Of a DNA stretch of 64,000 nucleotides, positions 26,697 to 40,676 are shown piece after piece. Made by a program: the position numbers and the translations under genes. Numbering within the stretch: the first letter of the stretch is position 1; every line of letters starts with the position of its first letter. Below the pieces are notes generated by a model. That model saw nothing but the letters and a program-made list of their open reading frames with translations, searched no databases and was not told where the DNA came from. The stretch comes from Hevea brasiliensis (Eukaryota > Streptophyta > Magnoliopsida > Malpighiales > Euphorbiaceae). Location of the stretch: assembly GCF_030052815.1 (NCBI RefSeq), contig NC_079505.1:70392324-70456323 (forward strand). The letters are read 5' to 3'.

Positions 26697-29600
26697 CTTA
26701 ATCTTGGGGATGAGCCTATATTGCCGCTCTGAGGAAAATTGACACGCCCGGTTCTTGTTGCCGGGATATATATATATATATATATATATAAATTAATTTT
26801 TGAAATATATTAAAAATTATGGGTAAATTTTTAATTTTTTTATGAAAAATAATATGGTTTTGAAGTTTTATTCTATTTACAAAATAATCTTTCTATTTAA
26901 ATTATCTCAAATTATATATATTTTTAAATTAATTTAAGATTTTAATATTAAAATTTTTTTACATAAAATATCTTATATACATATATTATTTATCTTTTTA
27001 AAATTAATAATACTAATTATGTTTAATTTATATGGAAACTCATTAATTTTAATTCATAGATTAAAATTAGAATCTAAATTTATTAATTTTAATAATAAAA
27101 ATGTTATAATGAGTTATCTGAAGTCTGCATATCCAATCCTATAACAAGTGGTCTCATCCAAGGCCCACAATTTAGTTTGGGCCAGTGCCGTTTCATCTAT
27201 AGGCCAGATGTACAATGGGTTTGCATGAATTTTATTTTTTGTTAAATAAAAAATTTTTAAGGGGAGGGTTTTTTTTTTTTTAAATATTGGAAAAAAAAAG
27301 ATTACGTTAATTATGTTACAAGCTGGAATATTTTTAAGTGTTAAATTGCAAGGAAATAAAATTAGTTAGTTTATTTCAATTTTCATTATAAATGATTATT
27401 TCAGAACAGATAAATTAGGAGATTCCAATTTAAAACATTATAATAATTTTCGTTTTTAAAAGTATAAAAAAACTAATTAAATTATTTTTAACAAGCTAAT
27501 GTAATTTTTTAATGCCTCAAAAAGTTTATTATAAAACCAAATTTAGATGAGAAACAACTTTTGGTAAGTGAAAAGTGAAAGCATATATAATAAAAAGTGG
27601 CATGTAATAAAAATATATATATAAAAAATTGGTTTTATTTGGAACAAATTATTCAAAAAATAAGAATTCATTTAAATTCTCACATAATTATATTTAATTT
27701 TTATTTTTATAAAAATTAAAATATTTTAATTAAAAAAATTTAATTTCTTTCATTTTAAATATAAAAATTGATAAAAAAAAATAATTAAATTAAATTTTAT
27801 AAAATTCTAATTTTCAAACAGAGGAGTAATGGTTTATGTAGATAATTGGAATATCCTTTAAATTCAACTTGAAGCATCACAATTGTACTTTCCCCCCCTT
27901 CCAATTATATACATGCATCACAATAATCAAGAACTGTTGCATCAAACAATCAAGTAGCTTGACAGATCCCAAAATTGATGCCCAATTTTCCATGAACCAA
28001 CTAGCCTTGTTTCATGCCATAATAACATACCTAGAACCCAACCCAACCCAAACCCCCCTCCCCTCTCCTTCCCGACCAATCCATTTTTCCTTTATAATCC
28101 CAAAGCCTTGGATTAATGACCACAGGGAAGCTCCTTAATTAACAAATAAGATAACCAAAAAAAAAAAAAAAGCATTAAAACTAACTAAATTGAATTCTTT
28201 ATGCATTACAACAGAAGAAATATAAAATTTGAAGTGAAATAATTTTAGAAATCTCTTCATTCATTATTATTAATAAAAGTTTTATCACCATAATGGAAGT
28301 TAAGAGAAACATATAATTCTCTTATTAGGCAATTAACAAGACGATTTTTTTTTTTTAACAAAGAACACGCACAGAAAATAAAGATATGGTATGCATACTT
28401 TGAGAAAAGAAAAGGAAGTGTGAATGAATGACTATGGTTTTTTGAACTTGAGTTGCACATAAAGGGGGCATTGGAACTTCTAAATGATCCCCTAATTAAA
28501 GGCTAAAAAAAGATATTGAAGTTGGAAGCAAAGTAATTTACATCACATGGGCAAGGACCAAGTTCCACACAATCCAAGGGCTTAATTATCCAAAACCCTT
28601 AGTTTAATCCCATATTAAGATGATGGGTATTGGGAGATGCCAATGTGTTTAGCAGCAAGCATATATAATAATATAAATAATATATTATATTGATCTCATC
28701 TACATAAAGTGGTTTTGCACTAATTTGGGCAGAAGGAAACTTCCTTAGATGACAACATTATGAAAAACTCATTCATTTTCATGTCCAGCTACTAGCTACT
28801 TCTCAATTCCTACCAAAATGTCCAATTGCAAAGCCTAGGCAATATAGGCACTGTGGTTGGTGGTGAGTAACAGGAACCCCACCTTTCATGTCAAGCCCCC
28901 CAATCTTTGAGGAGTTTCAGTGCAAATTTGGAAAATTTAAGTTTCTTAATAAGAATGGATCAAACCCACTTAAAAATTTGGAAAAAAAGTCAAAGAAAAT
29001 ACTCAATAAATAGCTTATTGATATGATATAGATTATGGACCCCACATTAGCATGTGGTCACTAAGGACAAAATACACTGGTTTTCTGGAATAGTCCAGGC
29101 CGTCCATGTAGACAATCTAGATGGCTAATATGAATGTAACCGGTAAGGTTGCCGGTGAACGGCTGACGTCGAGAGTCGTCAGGTGCACAGGCAAGTGTTT
29201 GTCATGCTTACTGTAGACACACTATTTTAATTATAAGGAGCAATCATCTGCAAAGAAAGAGGGCATTTGGCATTTTACTGGGTCATGAATTCAATTAATT
29301 AATTAAGATGATCAAGTTTATTAATTATTATATTTTGCTAATAGCTAGGTTATATAATATTATGACTGACAGATAGAGATTAAATTAAAAATAAGAGCCG
29401 GCTTCACATGGCAGGATGCTTAGTTGGTTCTTTGTGGGAAGACAAAAACCCTGTACATTAATGCTCAGAGAATCCCAGTTCAATTTGTTCTCTTGTGATG
29501 AGGTTGTCATGCAGGAACGTGGAGGCAAAGTGTGTATTATATGGACCCAATCACTGATTCATAACTAGAAGACTAGGGTTTGGGTTTTTATTTATTTATT

Positions 29601-30434
29601 TATTTGGTGGCCATAGGATCACCAAAAGAAAATCCCAGTGATGATTCTATTTTTTTCCCCTTTTAACATGCCCTAGCTAGCTAGCTAGCTATAAATTTAT
29701 GTTCATGGAAGCAAGGAAAAGAGCCCAATAGAGAAACTGGGATAACCCTAGCTAGTTAGGAAATTTATTTTATATGGGTTTATTACCTTCTTGCCATGCT
29801 AAGTACTTATACAAAAGCGAGAAAATTTTTAGAAAATAAAAGATGGAGCTTGATTAAGAAAATTAAAATAAATTATTTATACAAAATATAATAATAATTA
29901 TTTTGATTTAAAGGATTAGATCATGTTGATATAGCATTTGATTTAATCATCCGGTGAGACTCACGCTCAATTCGATGGTAATCTGTTACTGTTTAACTCC
30001 ACAGTTTTTTATAAATTCGATCTAGAAATCATTAAATTTTGATGTTTTTATGAAATAATTAATTTTTTCTATCTAATTGATTAATTATTAAATAATTTTT
30101 TAAACTATAAATTATTTAACAATATCAACTTAATGAGGTGTAATCATAAGCAGAGAAAGTGTAAAAAAGACTGAATTAATGGAAGAAATGTATATACATA
30201 GCGTTTGAAGACACAAAGGAGAGAGATGAAGTTGGCAACAATATAATGGCCTTTACACGTAGTCCAAAAACAAGAACTTGAGGGCAATTAGAGATGGGAG
30301 AGGAGAGGGGAGATAGTTGCAAGCCACGGAAGATTCTCAAAATGTCTCATCAAACATAAGATGTCGGTGATTCCATTGATGATCATTGGCCCATTGAAAG
30401 CTACAATCTTTCATCATTTACTAAACAACACACA

Positions 30435-30437
<3 letters not shown>

Positions 30438-30465
<28 letters not shown>

Positions 30466-30466
30466 C
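30438..30466. repeat. (CT)n microsatellite
   Basis: Uninterrupted CT dinucleotide run in intergenic DNA. Confidence 0.85.
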
Positions 30467-31760
30467 TAACATCCCATCTTTAATTATTTACACATTGATG
30501 GATACATACATATATAGATTACACAAGAGAAAGAAACGTTTTTTTCCTCAACTTTCAAAAGAAACCCTTCATATAGTATATATGGGTTCAAAGCCTTTCA
30601 ATGTGTCTCATCAACCATGACTTTTAGCTAAGGTGCACACTTGATGATCTTCCTTCTTTGAACAAATCACACCCACCTGCCTATATGTAAAAGAAGCCTT
30701 ACAAACACACATAGGTTTATATTATTTGAACTTTCATCTAATTAATTAATCACCAAAACACTTTGCTTTATTACAGAGAACAAAGACTCCTAACTAAAGC
30801 TAAAAGTTAATTAATATCCTTATCCTTTATCAGTCTGATATAATATAAGATTAGACTCCATCTAGCTAGTTTATATCATGATAATCACCTTTTCAAAGCT
30901 TAATCATCATTAGAAGGTCTTGGATAATTATTTTTAATTTTTTTTATGTATAGTCATAATTAATGAAGGATTAGTTTTCACCTTTTATGTATGATGTCAA
31001 AATCTCCTTTTCTAAGAAAAGAAATGTCTTCAACAAATTAAATAGCCATTAATATTTATAATTAGTATAAAATTAATTTTGTTATTTTTTTACGAAAAAA
31101 AAAAAGAATTTGCAAATAAGTTAATTATACACTAGATAAAAAAACATTGAGTCTTTCGCATTCATACGCATCTAAAAGCACCTTCAGTAGTGCGAGTGAG
31201 GCTATAGCCAAGGGGGCCTTCCCCTCACCCCATTTTTTTTAATTATATATATGCCAATGTTAAATATATTGCCTTTCCCCCTCCCCTTTCTTAAAAAATA
31301 GATATTGAATTAAAATTAGAAATGATTATGGATAGGGTATTTATAAGTATCTAATTCGATTTAATCCTAATAAGGTGGGTTTGGATAATATATAATCGGA
31401 TTTAAAATTTAAATTTGAAAAATTATACCCATTATGAGTTCGACTTTGCATATTGAGTATGAATTATTTATACTCATTTATTTAAATAATTAATTAACTA
31501 TAAAATATATGTTGAATATATCCTTGCTAAATTTATGTAAGAATTCAAATTTAGAATATTTTTATTCATGGAGTTAATTAAACATTGGATATGCTAGCAA
31601 GCATGATATACAGAAAGTGGGTTGCAATGGCTAGGCTGATTTAGTGGGAGAAAAAGTGGATTCTGCAATAGAAAGGCAGAGATAAATTCACACCCACAAT
31701 ACCTAGAAACACACAGAATTCGACACTTGTTCACTTTCAATGGATGCACTGCATACACTA

Positions 31761-31795
31761 TTCTCTCTCTCTCTCTATATATATATATAGATTTC

Positions 31796-31858
<63 letters not shown>
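31761..31858. repeat. Compound (CT)n-(AT)n microsatellite
   Basis: A CT run passes straight into an AT run, and after a 10-base break (gatttcttca region) a second AT run of 60 bases follows. Confidence 0.9.
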
Positions 31859-31865
<7 letters not shown>

Positions 31866-33588
31866 AACGAAGCTCTCTCCAAGTTGGAAAAACAAGAAAA
31901 AAGCAATACACATGTTTCGATGATGAGTGGCTGATGTTAGATCATTCTAATGACCATCTAACTAGTGTTCAGTTTCATAATGTTCAGCAACTAATGAAGT
32001 CACAAAAATGAAATAAAAAAATAAATTAATTAATCCCAATAAGCACTATTTGTAATATATTCAAATGAATGTTGATGCAGAAGATGACGTAAATTACAGT
32101 TAATTCATTAATTTATTTTGAACTTCAAAGAAAAACTGCTATGGAGTTAGGCTGTCTGCAGCTTTTGGGTCTGTGTTTGGACATTAATTTTATATTTCTA
32201 GATTTTGACTGATGATAAAAACAACTCTCAATTTTGGCAAATCCTAAACTTCAATCCTTTTTTTTTCTTTCTTTAATTTTCAATTTTCACGGGTAAAGAT
32301 AATGTTTTCCACATAAACATATTTTTATTATAGAAAAAAATTTTCCTAAGCTTAATTCATGGCGAAGTTAAAATATAATATATATGATGAGATTCACATA
32401 TAAAATAAATAGTATTTATATATTTATATATATTTTTTAAATAGTTAAGATATCTCTCCACCCCTCATTTTACAGTTGGATGAAAGATTAATTCCTCCGT
32501 ATTAGGGTGTAATTATGTTAAAGCCCTCTCCATAAATAGTGATTTCACTACTCGAATTTAAGTCAAAGCATGAAACATAAGTGTGCATTATCACTTAATC
32601 AATCTTACCCACATATTTATACTTTAAATTTATAATAGATGAAATCTAAATAAATTTTTCTGCTACATTGTATACTCTATCTTGAATTTGCTTATGAAGT
32701 CGTAAGAAATGAAAAGAAAAAGTTTCTTGATTTATGACAATCAAAACAATTTCCAATTTTAATCTCATAAACTCCGGTTAATTTAGGATTAATTAAAGGA
32801 AAAACATATTATGATTTCACAAAGCAAGATTAGTATTATATTTTCAATTATGAGATAGATATAGAAACAAAGACAATATATACGTTGATTTAGGTTTATG
32901 ATCACATTTAGTTCACAAATAAAAGTGGCTTTTGTTATAAAATTTATTTAATAACAAATTACATTTTTTATATTTTGGTTAGAAAAATTGAAAAGAAATA
33001 GTTACATTTTATGAAAAACATTATTTAATTAATTAATAGACATTCATATACTTATTTAGCAAAAATTAGAAATTACAGAAAGTATTATAACATATATAGG
33101 TTATTTTTTTTTTCACTTGATTTTACAACTTTCTAAGGAAGTATATTTGAAAATGCAGTAATATACTCATCTATTAGTGTAAAAAAGATTTATTGACCAG
33201 AATAATTATAAGATATTAATTTCTTCCCATCTTATATATAATTATTTTACTTTATTTTTATCTTGATGAAATCTTTTATGGCTTTGTCAGCGATATTAAT
33301 TGTTATAGTAGCTATTAACTTTTAAATATTAACTATTCGTAATTAGCTATTTATATAGTGATTTACAATGGAAGTATTTCAATAAAAATAATGGTTAGAT
33401 TAGCTGTTAAATATAAAAATAATTGTTAGATTAGTCATCAAATATAAAAATAATGGTATCATTTTATTGACCTTAGTTAAAATACTTCCACAACCTGTAA
33501 CTGTTCTTTGTACACTCTCATTCATAAAAGGCCTGGTAGGTGTGGATTCCTTACACTGTTAAATTGAATGTAGAATAGAACTATGTCC

Positions 33589-33591
<3 letters not shown>

Positions 33592-33672
<81 letters not shown>
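33592..33672. repeat. Long (TA)n microsatellite
   Basis: An uninterrupted TA run of about 81 bases, the longest in the window. Length in the assembly may not be exact. Confidence 0.95.
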
Positions 33673-33674
<2 letters not shown>

Positions 33675-36106
33675 TTCCATATTCAAAATCGTATTAATAC
33701 GATCATTGTATATATAATAAATATATTTTGATTGTTAATTATAATAAAATTTATATAAAATTCATTATAATTAATATTGTATAAAATTATTATACATATA
33801 TTTAAAATTTTTCTGTTTGTTCCTTTTATAAATAAAAAAAATAATAATAATATATATATAATTGATTTCTATTTCCATCTAATGCTTCCCTTTTAAAATA
33901 TATGTAGTGTTCACAGTTTCCCTCTTTTTGAATTAACATGAATTGCATTTTTTAATTATGGAAACTCATTGGATTTGAGTTTTAATTTAATTAATTAATT
34001 AAAGATTCCTAAAAGTTTGAAGGATATTCTTCGTCTTGATTTTCTATAAACGAGGATTTTTTTTTTCTTTCCTCATTGCGTCATTGCATTTAACCATTTA
34101 TCTGAAAGAAAATTCCAAAAACAATGGCATCCATGTTCTGGCTACAAGTCTGTTCAAGCATTCATGGCGCCCATAGAAAGAGGTATTAAATATTTACTGC
34201 TATTTTTTTTTATTTAGCATCCACTGATTAATGTATATATTATTCTTGTGATACTATGGATTTTGCATGCTTACCATCAATTATTTATTGTTTAATTTGT
34301 TAATTTTAAAGAGCTAAACAAGTTTGAACCACTACATCATCAATTTATTGTGAATCAATGTAATATGTTTATACAAGAAACCTCCTATAAGCTTCTAGGG
34401 TTAGAAATTTAGAATAGAGAGATTATCAGGTACACTCAGTGCACATGCAATATCTCTCATAATTATGTGAGATTCACTCTCCACGTTATAAAGAGAGTTC
34501 ATTTTCTTATGAGAGAGGAAATACTATTTTTATGTACACCAGAAGTATTTTATAATCTTCCCTTAAGTAAGCCTTAACCCTTCACATCTGTGTTTGCCTC
34601 CATATAACTGGATAATTAAATTGACTATTTTACGTGTAGTTATTTTCAAAGGAAAAAATTTTATCTAGATCTGTATATCATGAATTCAATATACAAATAT
34701 GCGATACTCATGTATTTAATAAATGGATCTCATTATATATTTTATATTTTAAGTTCATGGTAAATCAAGTTTAAATAAGAAAAATCATTTTTAGAGATGT
34801 AAAATTATTTTTTATGGTTTTTAATTAGAAATTTAAAGTTTTTAAATTGAATTATTTATTGAGATAATATCAGAATTTCATCAATTAAAAGATTCAAAAT
34901 TTGAATCTTAATTGTCCTTCTTTCTTATTTAAATATTTCAGTATAAATTAAAGTGAGTTTGATCTTATTGATTATGCTTTAATTTTAGTAGACAGTTAAT
35001 AATTGATATGTTAAAGATACAAAACTATTCTCATAATTTTTTTTAATTAAGAGTTTTAAACTTTTAGATTTAATAATTTATTGATAATTATTAGTTAAGT
35101 ATAGCTTGCATATGTCAATATAAAAGCATAATTAATTAAGCATGTTACACGCAAAGACAAAAAAAAAAAATCAAGGTCTAATTGAAATCAATTTATCTAG
35201 TTTGACCTAATTATAATCATAAATATAAGGTTAATAATTTCTCTTCCAATCTAAATTTTTATTTGACAACTAATATATGTTGTGCATATTCATAATAATT
35301 TATAAAATTTCGAAAAATTTTCCATCAAATTATGGTATAATAATAGTTTGTTTTAATCATTTAGTTTCAAATTAAATTAGGAAATCATAATATATTAAAT
35401 TAAGATTATATTAAATTAAACACATTTTATTATTTTAATTTGATTCTAATTTTTCTAAATTATAAATTTAATTAATTCTATTTTTTAAAAATAATTGAAA
35501 TGAAAATTGGACCCACAAGCCTCTAGTGGGTAGGGAGGCCGAGACCACTATTCTATACAGACAAATTATCAGCATACGAAGAGAGAAGTGCTCATGATTA
35601 CATTGGCAATTGGAATAGCGAAACGGGTGATAATGTTATCTCTACGTTTCGAAACGTATTCCGAAGAATGCGGCTACTTGCCGCCTCTTTAGTCATTTAC
35701 TTTCCCATCACTTTCTTTGAAAGATAAACCCTTTTTTATAACTCTTTTGCTTTCTGTGATACACAGAAAAATGACTAAACAACAAACCTTACACTAAAAT
35801 AGCATTAAACAGTTGCATAATTTTGACCCTTTTGTTTTCTATTCAATTAACTCTCATTTTCTTGACAATATCACTGGTCAGCTTTTTTCCTTAAATATTA
35901 AGTTTATTTTTTAAAATTTAATTGAATATCAATCATTCATATTAATCAAATCATCTCTAAGTTTATGACATTTTAAGTTCAAGTTGAGCCAAATTTATGT
36001 AAATAATAATGGCTGAATTTAAGTTTATGAACACTCTTTTCTTATTGTTGCTGCTGCTGCTGCTTCTTATGAAGAATAGCTGTTATGTTTGTATGAAAAG
36101 TCAGCG

Positions 36107-36389
36107 TCTCTCTCTCTCTCTCTCTCCCACTTGTTCAAATATCAAAGAGACCATCTCCCTCTTTCTCTCTCTCTTTTGTTCGCTACTGTAAGGGAAGAAC
36201 AAGCAAGTCTCATAGTTTCAAACCTTGAGAAACCCTGTTCTTTTGTTTTTTTTGCTTTTCTTGTTTCCTAATAACTGAAAACCCATCTCCCATAAACCTA
36301 AACAGAAAGAAAGATCATAGAAAAAGAAAATTTTCTTGCATGCCTGCCTTGTACGTTTTGTTGGGTGCAAGAAAATTCACATCCTTCAC

Positions 36390-36428
<39 letters not shown>
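36107..36428 (+). repeat. CT-rich leader upstream of the WRKY gene
   Basis: Three CT tracts lie within 400 bases before the WRKY start: 36107-36126, about 36156-36173, and an uninterrupted 35-base run at 36394-36428 that ends about 70 bases before the first ATG. They are probably in the 5' leader or core promoter and are candidate GAGA/BPC-type sites. A short ORF starting at 36009 (60 residues, Leu-rich start) is upstream and, if transcribed, could act as an upstream ORF, but this is unproven. Confidence 0.7.
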
Positions 36429-36432
<4 letters not shown>

Positions 36433-36496
36433 TGCATATGTAGTACCTTGATGATCGATGGCCTCTCTTATATTTAATTCTTGATTTTGCATTAGT

Positions 36497-39072
36497 ATGT
36501 GCAGCTTCTTTGGCTTGGAAATGGACAACTACCGAGGTGATTTAACAGATATAGTTAGAGCCAGCGCTGGAGCTTTAGGCCAATCAGATATTGCTCCTGT
36601 ATCCAAATGGGAATTCCCATCTGATCCGCTCAATTTATCTTCTTCTTCAACTGCTATGGAGGATAACAGGGATAGTGTTTTTGGAGATCCTTTTTGCAAC
36701 ATGAGAGATCCACTTCTTCACGAGTTCAACGTCCCTGCAGGTTCTGGCTACTATAGCAGTCCAAATTCCACGGATCATATGCTTAGTACTAGTCTTGATG
36801 ACACTAGTAATGATTTTTCTGGTGCAAATTCTAGTAATATTCTTGCCCATAAAGTCTTTGAGGAGGAGATGAATAAGAATCCTCATAATATATTTTCACG
36901 GATTCAGATCTCGCAGAATAATCCCACCAAGTTGCCTGTTTCACCTTGTGATTCTCCTGTTCTAGCTGCTGCTTCTGCTTCTGCTTCTTCTTCTTCGCCA
37001 AGGGGTTTTAAGTCTTCTTCTATGGTTTCAATCGACATGATTAATACTAATAGCTCTAAAGCTTGCTTGATTGACAACGCCGGACCAGTGCAGATCTCAT
37101 CTCCAAGGAGTCTGGGTATCAAGAGAAGGTAAGACTATAGTACCACTATTGTTAATTTAATTTTGATCACTTGATTCCATGAATTAATTTATAATAAATT
37201 AATTATGATTTTAATGCAACTTTACTGTATCTTTTTCTTTTTTATAACTATTTTTTTAATATTACTTCAACAATCGAAGAAGATGATGATCATCATCATC
37301 ATGTGTAGGAGATGAATGAATTTTTCTTGAAACTCGAGTTTTCTACACAACCTCATACATAGTGAGGATCTGAGGAATTAGGGTTTGACAAAAAGCTGTG
37401 TAGTGAGTGACACTAAGATTGATCGTCTAGTATCTATCATTTCAGGTGAAATTATTCTCTTTTTTACATTACATAAACCAAAAACATAAAATCTTGATGG
37501 GTTTTAATCAACCTGAAAAAAGGTAGCCTGACTGTTGTCATAATATTATTCACAGACTTAGCTTTCATGTAGGTATCTCAATCTCAAACACCTTCTTTCC
37601 CCCTCTTAACCACTTGAAAATTATATATATGCATATAATTGTGTTTTTATTAGTATTAATTACTCTTTAGAATCAATGTCCCATCCCTTTCATCTTTTTC
37701 AAAGAAAATTATCCAAATTGGTAAGATATTCTTGCCCAAAAATGGAATTTATTCATTCTTTGCTTAATTTTTGACTTTTTTGATAAATTGATCTTCTTCA
37801 TTTTTTGGTTCTTGAAATGAAAAAACTAGGTTTTTATTTTTTCTTTTTTTTCTTTTTTGGTATTGTTAATACAGGAAGAGCCAGGCAAAGAAGGTGGTTT
37901 GTATTCCAGCACCAGCAGCTGCAAACAGCAGGCCTGGTGGAGAAGTAGTTCCATCTGATTTATGGGCATGGAGAAAGTATGGTCAGAAACCCATCAAAGG
38001 TTCTCCTTACCCAAGGTAAGTGAAAAATTTGTATTGTCATTCTAGATTGTTAACCTATATATATAAAGTTTCTAAGACAAAGAACAAAAGCTGATTTCCA
38101 CATTTTCCTTTCCCCTGGCATATTATCACCTGACTAAAAAAATGTTTCTCTTCCCTTTTTTTTTCTTTTTTCCCTTCTATTGTTATTATTTTTCTGTTGA
38201 CCATGAAATGCAATTTTTATGTTGCAAAACAACGGATGTAAAGTGTGCTTTTGGACCAACTAAACTCATTTCAAACATTAGTTATAATTACAAATCAATG
38301 GATGTTTTTCTTTTGTTCATTTTCTGCTGAAACCTGAAGATTTTCCAAAAATGCCATATTTGCATCTGAGAAAATTGTGCATATTTCCAATGTATATTAA
38401 TCAAAATAATTTTGATGGAGCATTGCAGTGTTCAGTAATCCTTGTCTACATTTCAGGGGATACTACAGATGCAGCAGCTCAAAGGGTTGCTCAGCAAGGA
38501 AACAAGTGGAGCGTAGCCGAACTGATCCTAACATGTTGGTTATCACCTATACTTCTGAGCACAACCATCCATGGCCTACTCAGAGGAATGCTCTTGCAGG
38601 GTCGACAAGGTCTCAGCCACTAAAGAACAATGCTAGTGCTTCGAAGAGCTCCTCGAGTTCTCAAGCCCAAAAGACAACAAATACTAAGGAAGAACAGAAG
38701 GAGAGCAACAATGATACATTGTCTCCAACTATGGTTTGTGGTAGCTCAACAGCAAGTGCAGCAGTAAAAGAAGAGACTGAGGACCTTGAGAATCAAATGG
38801 AGATGGATGATACTGATCAATTCAGCGAAGGGTTTCCTTACAGACCTGCAATTCATGCAGACTCTAACCAATCTGAATGTTTCTTTGCTGATTTGGAAGG
38901 GATAGAGGCAGACCCAATTGATCTTTTATTTAGCCAAGGATTCACGGGAGATGAACAGAAAGCAAGCAAGGCCTTGGATCCATTCTGTTTCTTCGATTGG
39001 TCATGGGACGCAAATACCAACGCCAACACCAACAACAACATTTCATTTGGAGAAGCCAAGAGGCGTTTATAA
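36497..39072 (+). CDS. WRKY transcription factor, group IIe (WRKY14/35-like)
   Basis: Three exons: 36497-37128, 37875-38015 and 38457-39072, about 462 residues. A second in-frame ATG at 36521 (MDNYRGDL) is equally possible and matches the usual family start. The WRKY domain spans about residues 238-296: WRKYGQK at 243-249 followed by zinc ligands Cys263, Cys269, His293 and His295 (C-X5-C-X23-H-X-H, the group II pattern). The second intron splits the domain right after PYPR, the typical R-type position for groups IIc-IIe. A basic KRRKSQAKK stretch before the domain suits a nuclear signal, and the acidic C-terminal third ([14 protein letters not shown]) suits activation. WRKY proteins bind the W-box TTGAC in stress and developmental promoters. 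The N terminus and domain resemble WRKY14/WRKY35. AATAAA near 39108 is a possible polyadenylation signal. Confidence 0.95.
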
Positions 39073-40676
39073 CAAGACCTTGAAGAGTAAAAATTATCCC
39101 CAACACCAATAAAAAAAAAATTGCAGTTATTGTGGTGCATTTAAGGTCCTGATCTAAACCCTTGTCAAGATTTGAATTCCATGTAGTGGGGGGGAGTTTA
39201 TAGTTTCTACCTGCTATATTTCTTGGTAAATTTACCAGAAGAGTGAGGAAATTAGGAACCAAAAGAAAGAATAGTAAAAAAAGAGAGAAAGAGAGAGTGT
39301 GCTGGTTGATTGGGAGCAGACCTAAGGAGTCCCACATTCCTTTTGGGAAAATTGGTGGATGGGACAGAAAGCTGAGGAACAGAAGGTTTCAACAGTTAAA
39401 ACAAGTACATCCATCAGACATGACTGGAAAGCTCAGAGAGATTAGAGGAGAGATTCATACACAATGATGGGACTTGCCCTTGCATCTTTTTCTCATTTTC
39501 AAGTGGGATAAATTATTCATCATGTGGGCTGAATTCTTTCATTGCTATTGATGGGAAATAAATTTGCAAGAAAGAGAAGAAGACAAAACAAGAATACAAA
39601 TTAATACATTAATTAATTAATATGCTTAATTTTTTTTTTAAAAAGAAATTAAAAAAGCTTTGTCTTTTCTTATCAATCACCTTTCTCTAGGGATGTGTGA
39701 AGAAAGAAAGAGATCTGCAAGGCTTGGGTTCCTCAGCTTTCTGTTTCTTTTATTATCCACACCAAGCTGCAACTTGTGTCTTCATTTTCAGTTATTTACT
39801 TCAAGTGTTAGTTATTAAAAAGGATTGTTTTAGGCAACACAAATTTTCTCTGCAGACTTCTGTTATCATCTGCCACTTTTTTTTTGTCTTATTATATACA
39901 TATATTTTTTTTTATTGCCCATTTGTCTTAATTAATTAGGCCTTGTGGATTTTTTTTTGTTTATTTACCCTTTAATGTCTCTATTTCTTTTTATTTAACA
40001 TGAAAAAAAATATATATATATATTTTTTTTCATAATAACCGACAAAATATATAAAGATAAATTACAAGATGGTTTCTAATATTTGGTAAAATTTATAAAT
40101 TAATTTTATATTTTTAAAATTTATTTATTTAATTATTAACATTTTAATAAATTAATAGATTGGTATCTACCGTTAAAATTATTATTAATTTGAAAAAAAA
40201 TTTCAAAATGCTCATTACTTAATTTTAATATAAAATAATTTAGTTTCTAAAGTTTTAATTTATTAACAAAATAATCCCTTAATTTAAACTTCATATTTTT
40301 TAGTTACAATGCATCTCTTTATTTTTATAACTTGTCTTTAAATATTATAATTATTTACAAATAAGTCTTAATATTATTCTAATATAAATATAATTAAATT
40401 TAAAACATAACTACAATTTATAACAATTAAAAAAAAGGATTTATTAATAGTTATTTTATAAAATTAACTATGTTAAAATAATTTAAATTATAATTTATAA
40501 ATTTTTAATTTATAAAATTAAAAATTAAAACAATTAAAAATTTTTAATTTTGCCTTTGTTTCATATTGAAATTTATAAATGAAGTGTATTTTGATAATTT
40601 TTTAGAGTTAACGGTGATTTGGATGGAAAATTAGACAAAAGGACTATTATGTGGGTTTTATTAAAGTATCAATGAC
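39073..40676. other. Region between the WRKY gene and the retroelement nest
   Basis: The first several hundred bases look like a long WRKY 3' untranslated region or exon-like sequence (AG-rich 39240-39470) without a readable protein. Bases 40050-40670 resemble a common AT-rich plant repeat that begins with words like acaagatggtttctaatatttgg and ends with ggactattatgtggg; the Athila-like element appears to have inserted at its right end. Confidence 0.4.

Larger units (their letters stand above)
26697..36106. other. Long intergenic region between PPR and WRKY genes
   Basis: About 9.4 kb with no supported gene. Bases 26700-26770 are the probable PPR promoter/leader. Bases 27100-27240 and 28800-29220 are less AT-rich. 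I looked for the common plant microRNA sequences (miR156, 159/319, 160, 164, 166, 167, 171, 172, 390, 393-396) in 28-31 kb and recognised none. Simple repeats: CT at 30438-30466, CT then AT at 31761-31788, AT at 31799-31858 and AT at 33592-33672. Text near 32390, 32620 and 34690 (tatttatatatttatat, aatttataatagat, catgtatttaataaatgg) looks like scattered copies of one old AT-rich repeat. Confidence 0.5.

Noticed and set aside
28080..28140. Possible miR159/319-like hairpin (CTTGGATTAATG, GGGAAGCTCC)
   Set aside because: The words do not match the mature microRNA and no partner arm is visible.
31594..32011. ORFs with long Tyr-Ile runs on both strands
   Set aside because: Pure translation of an AT microsatellite.
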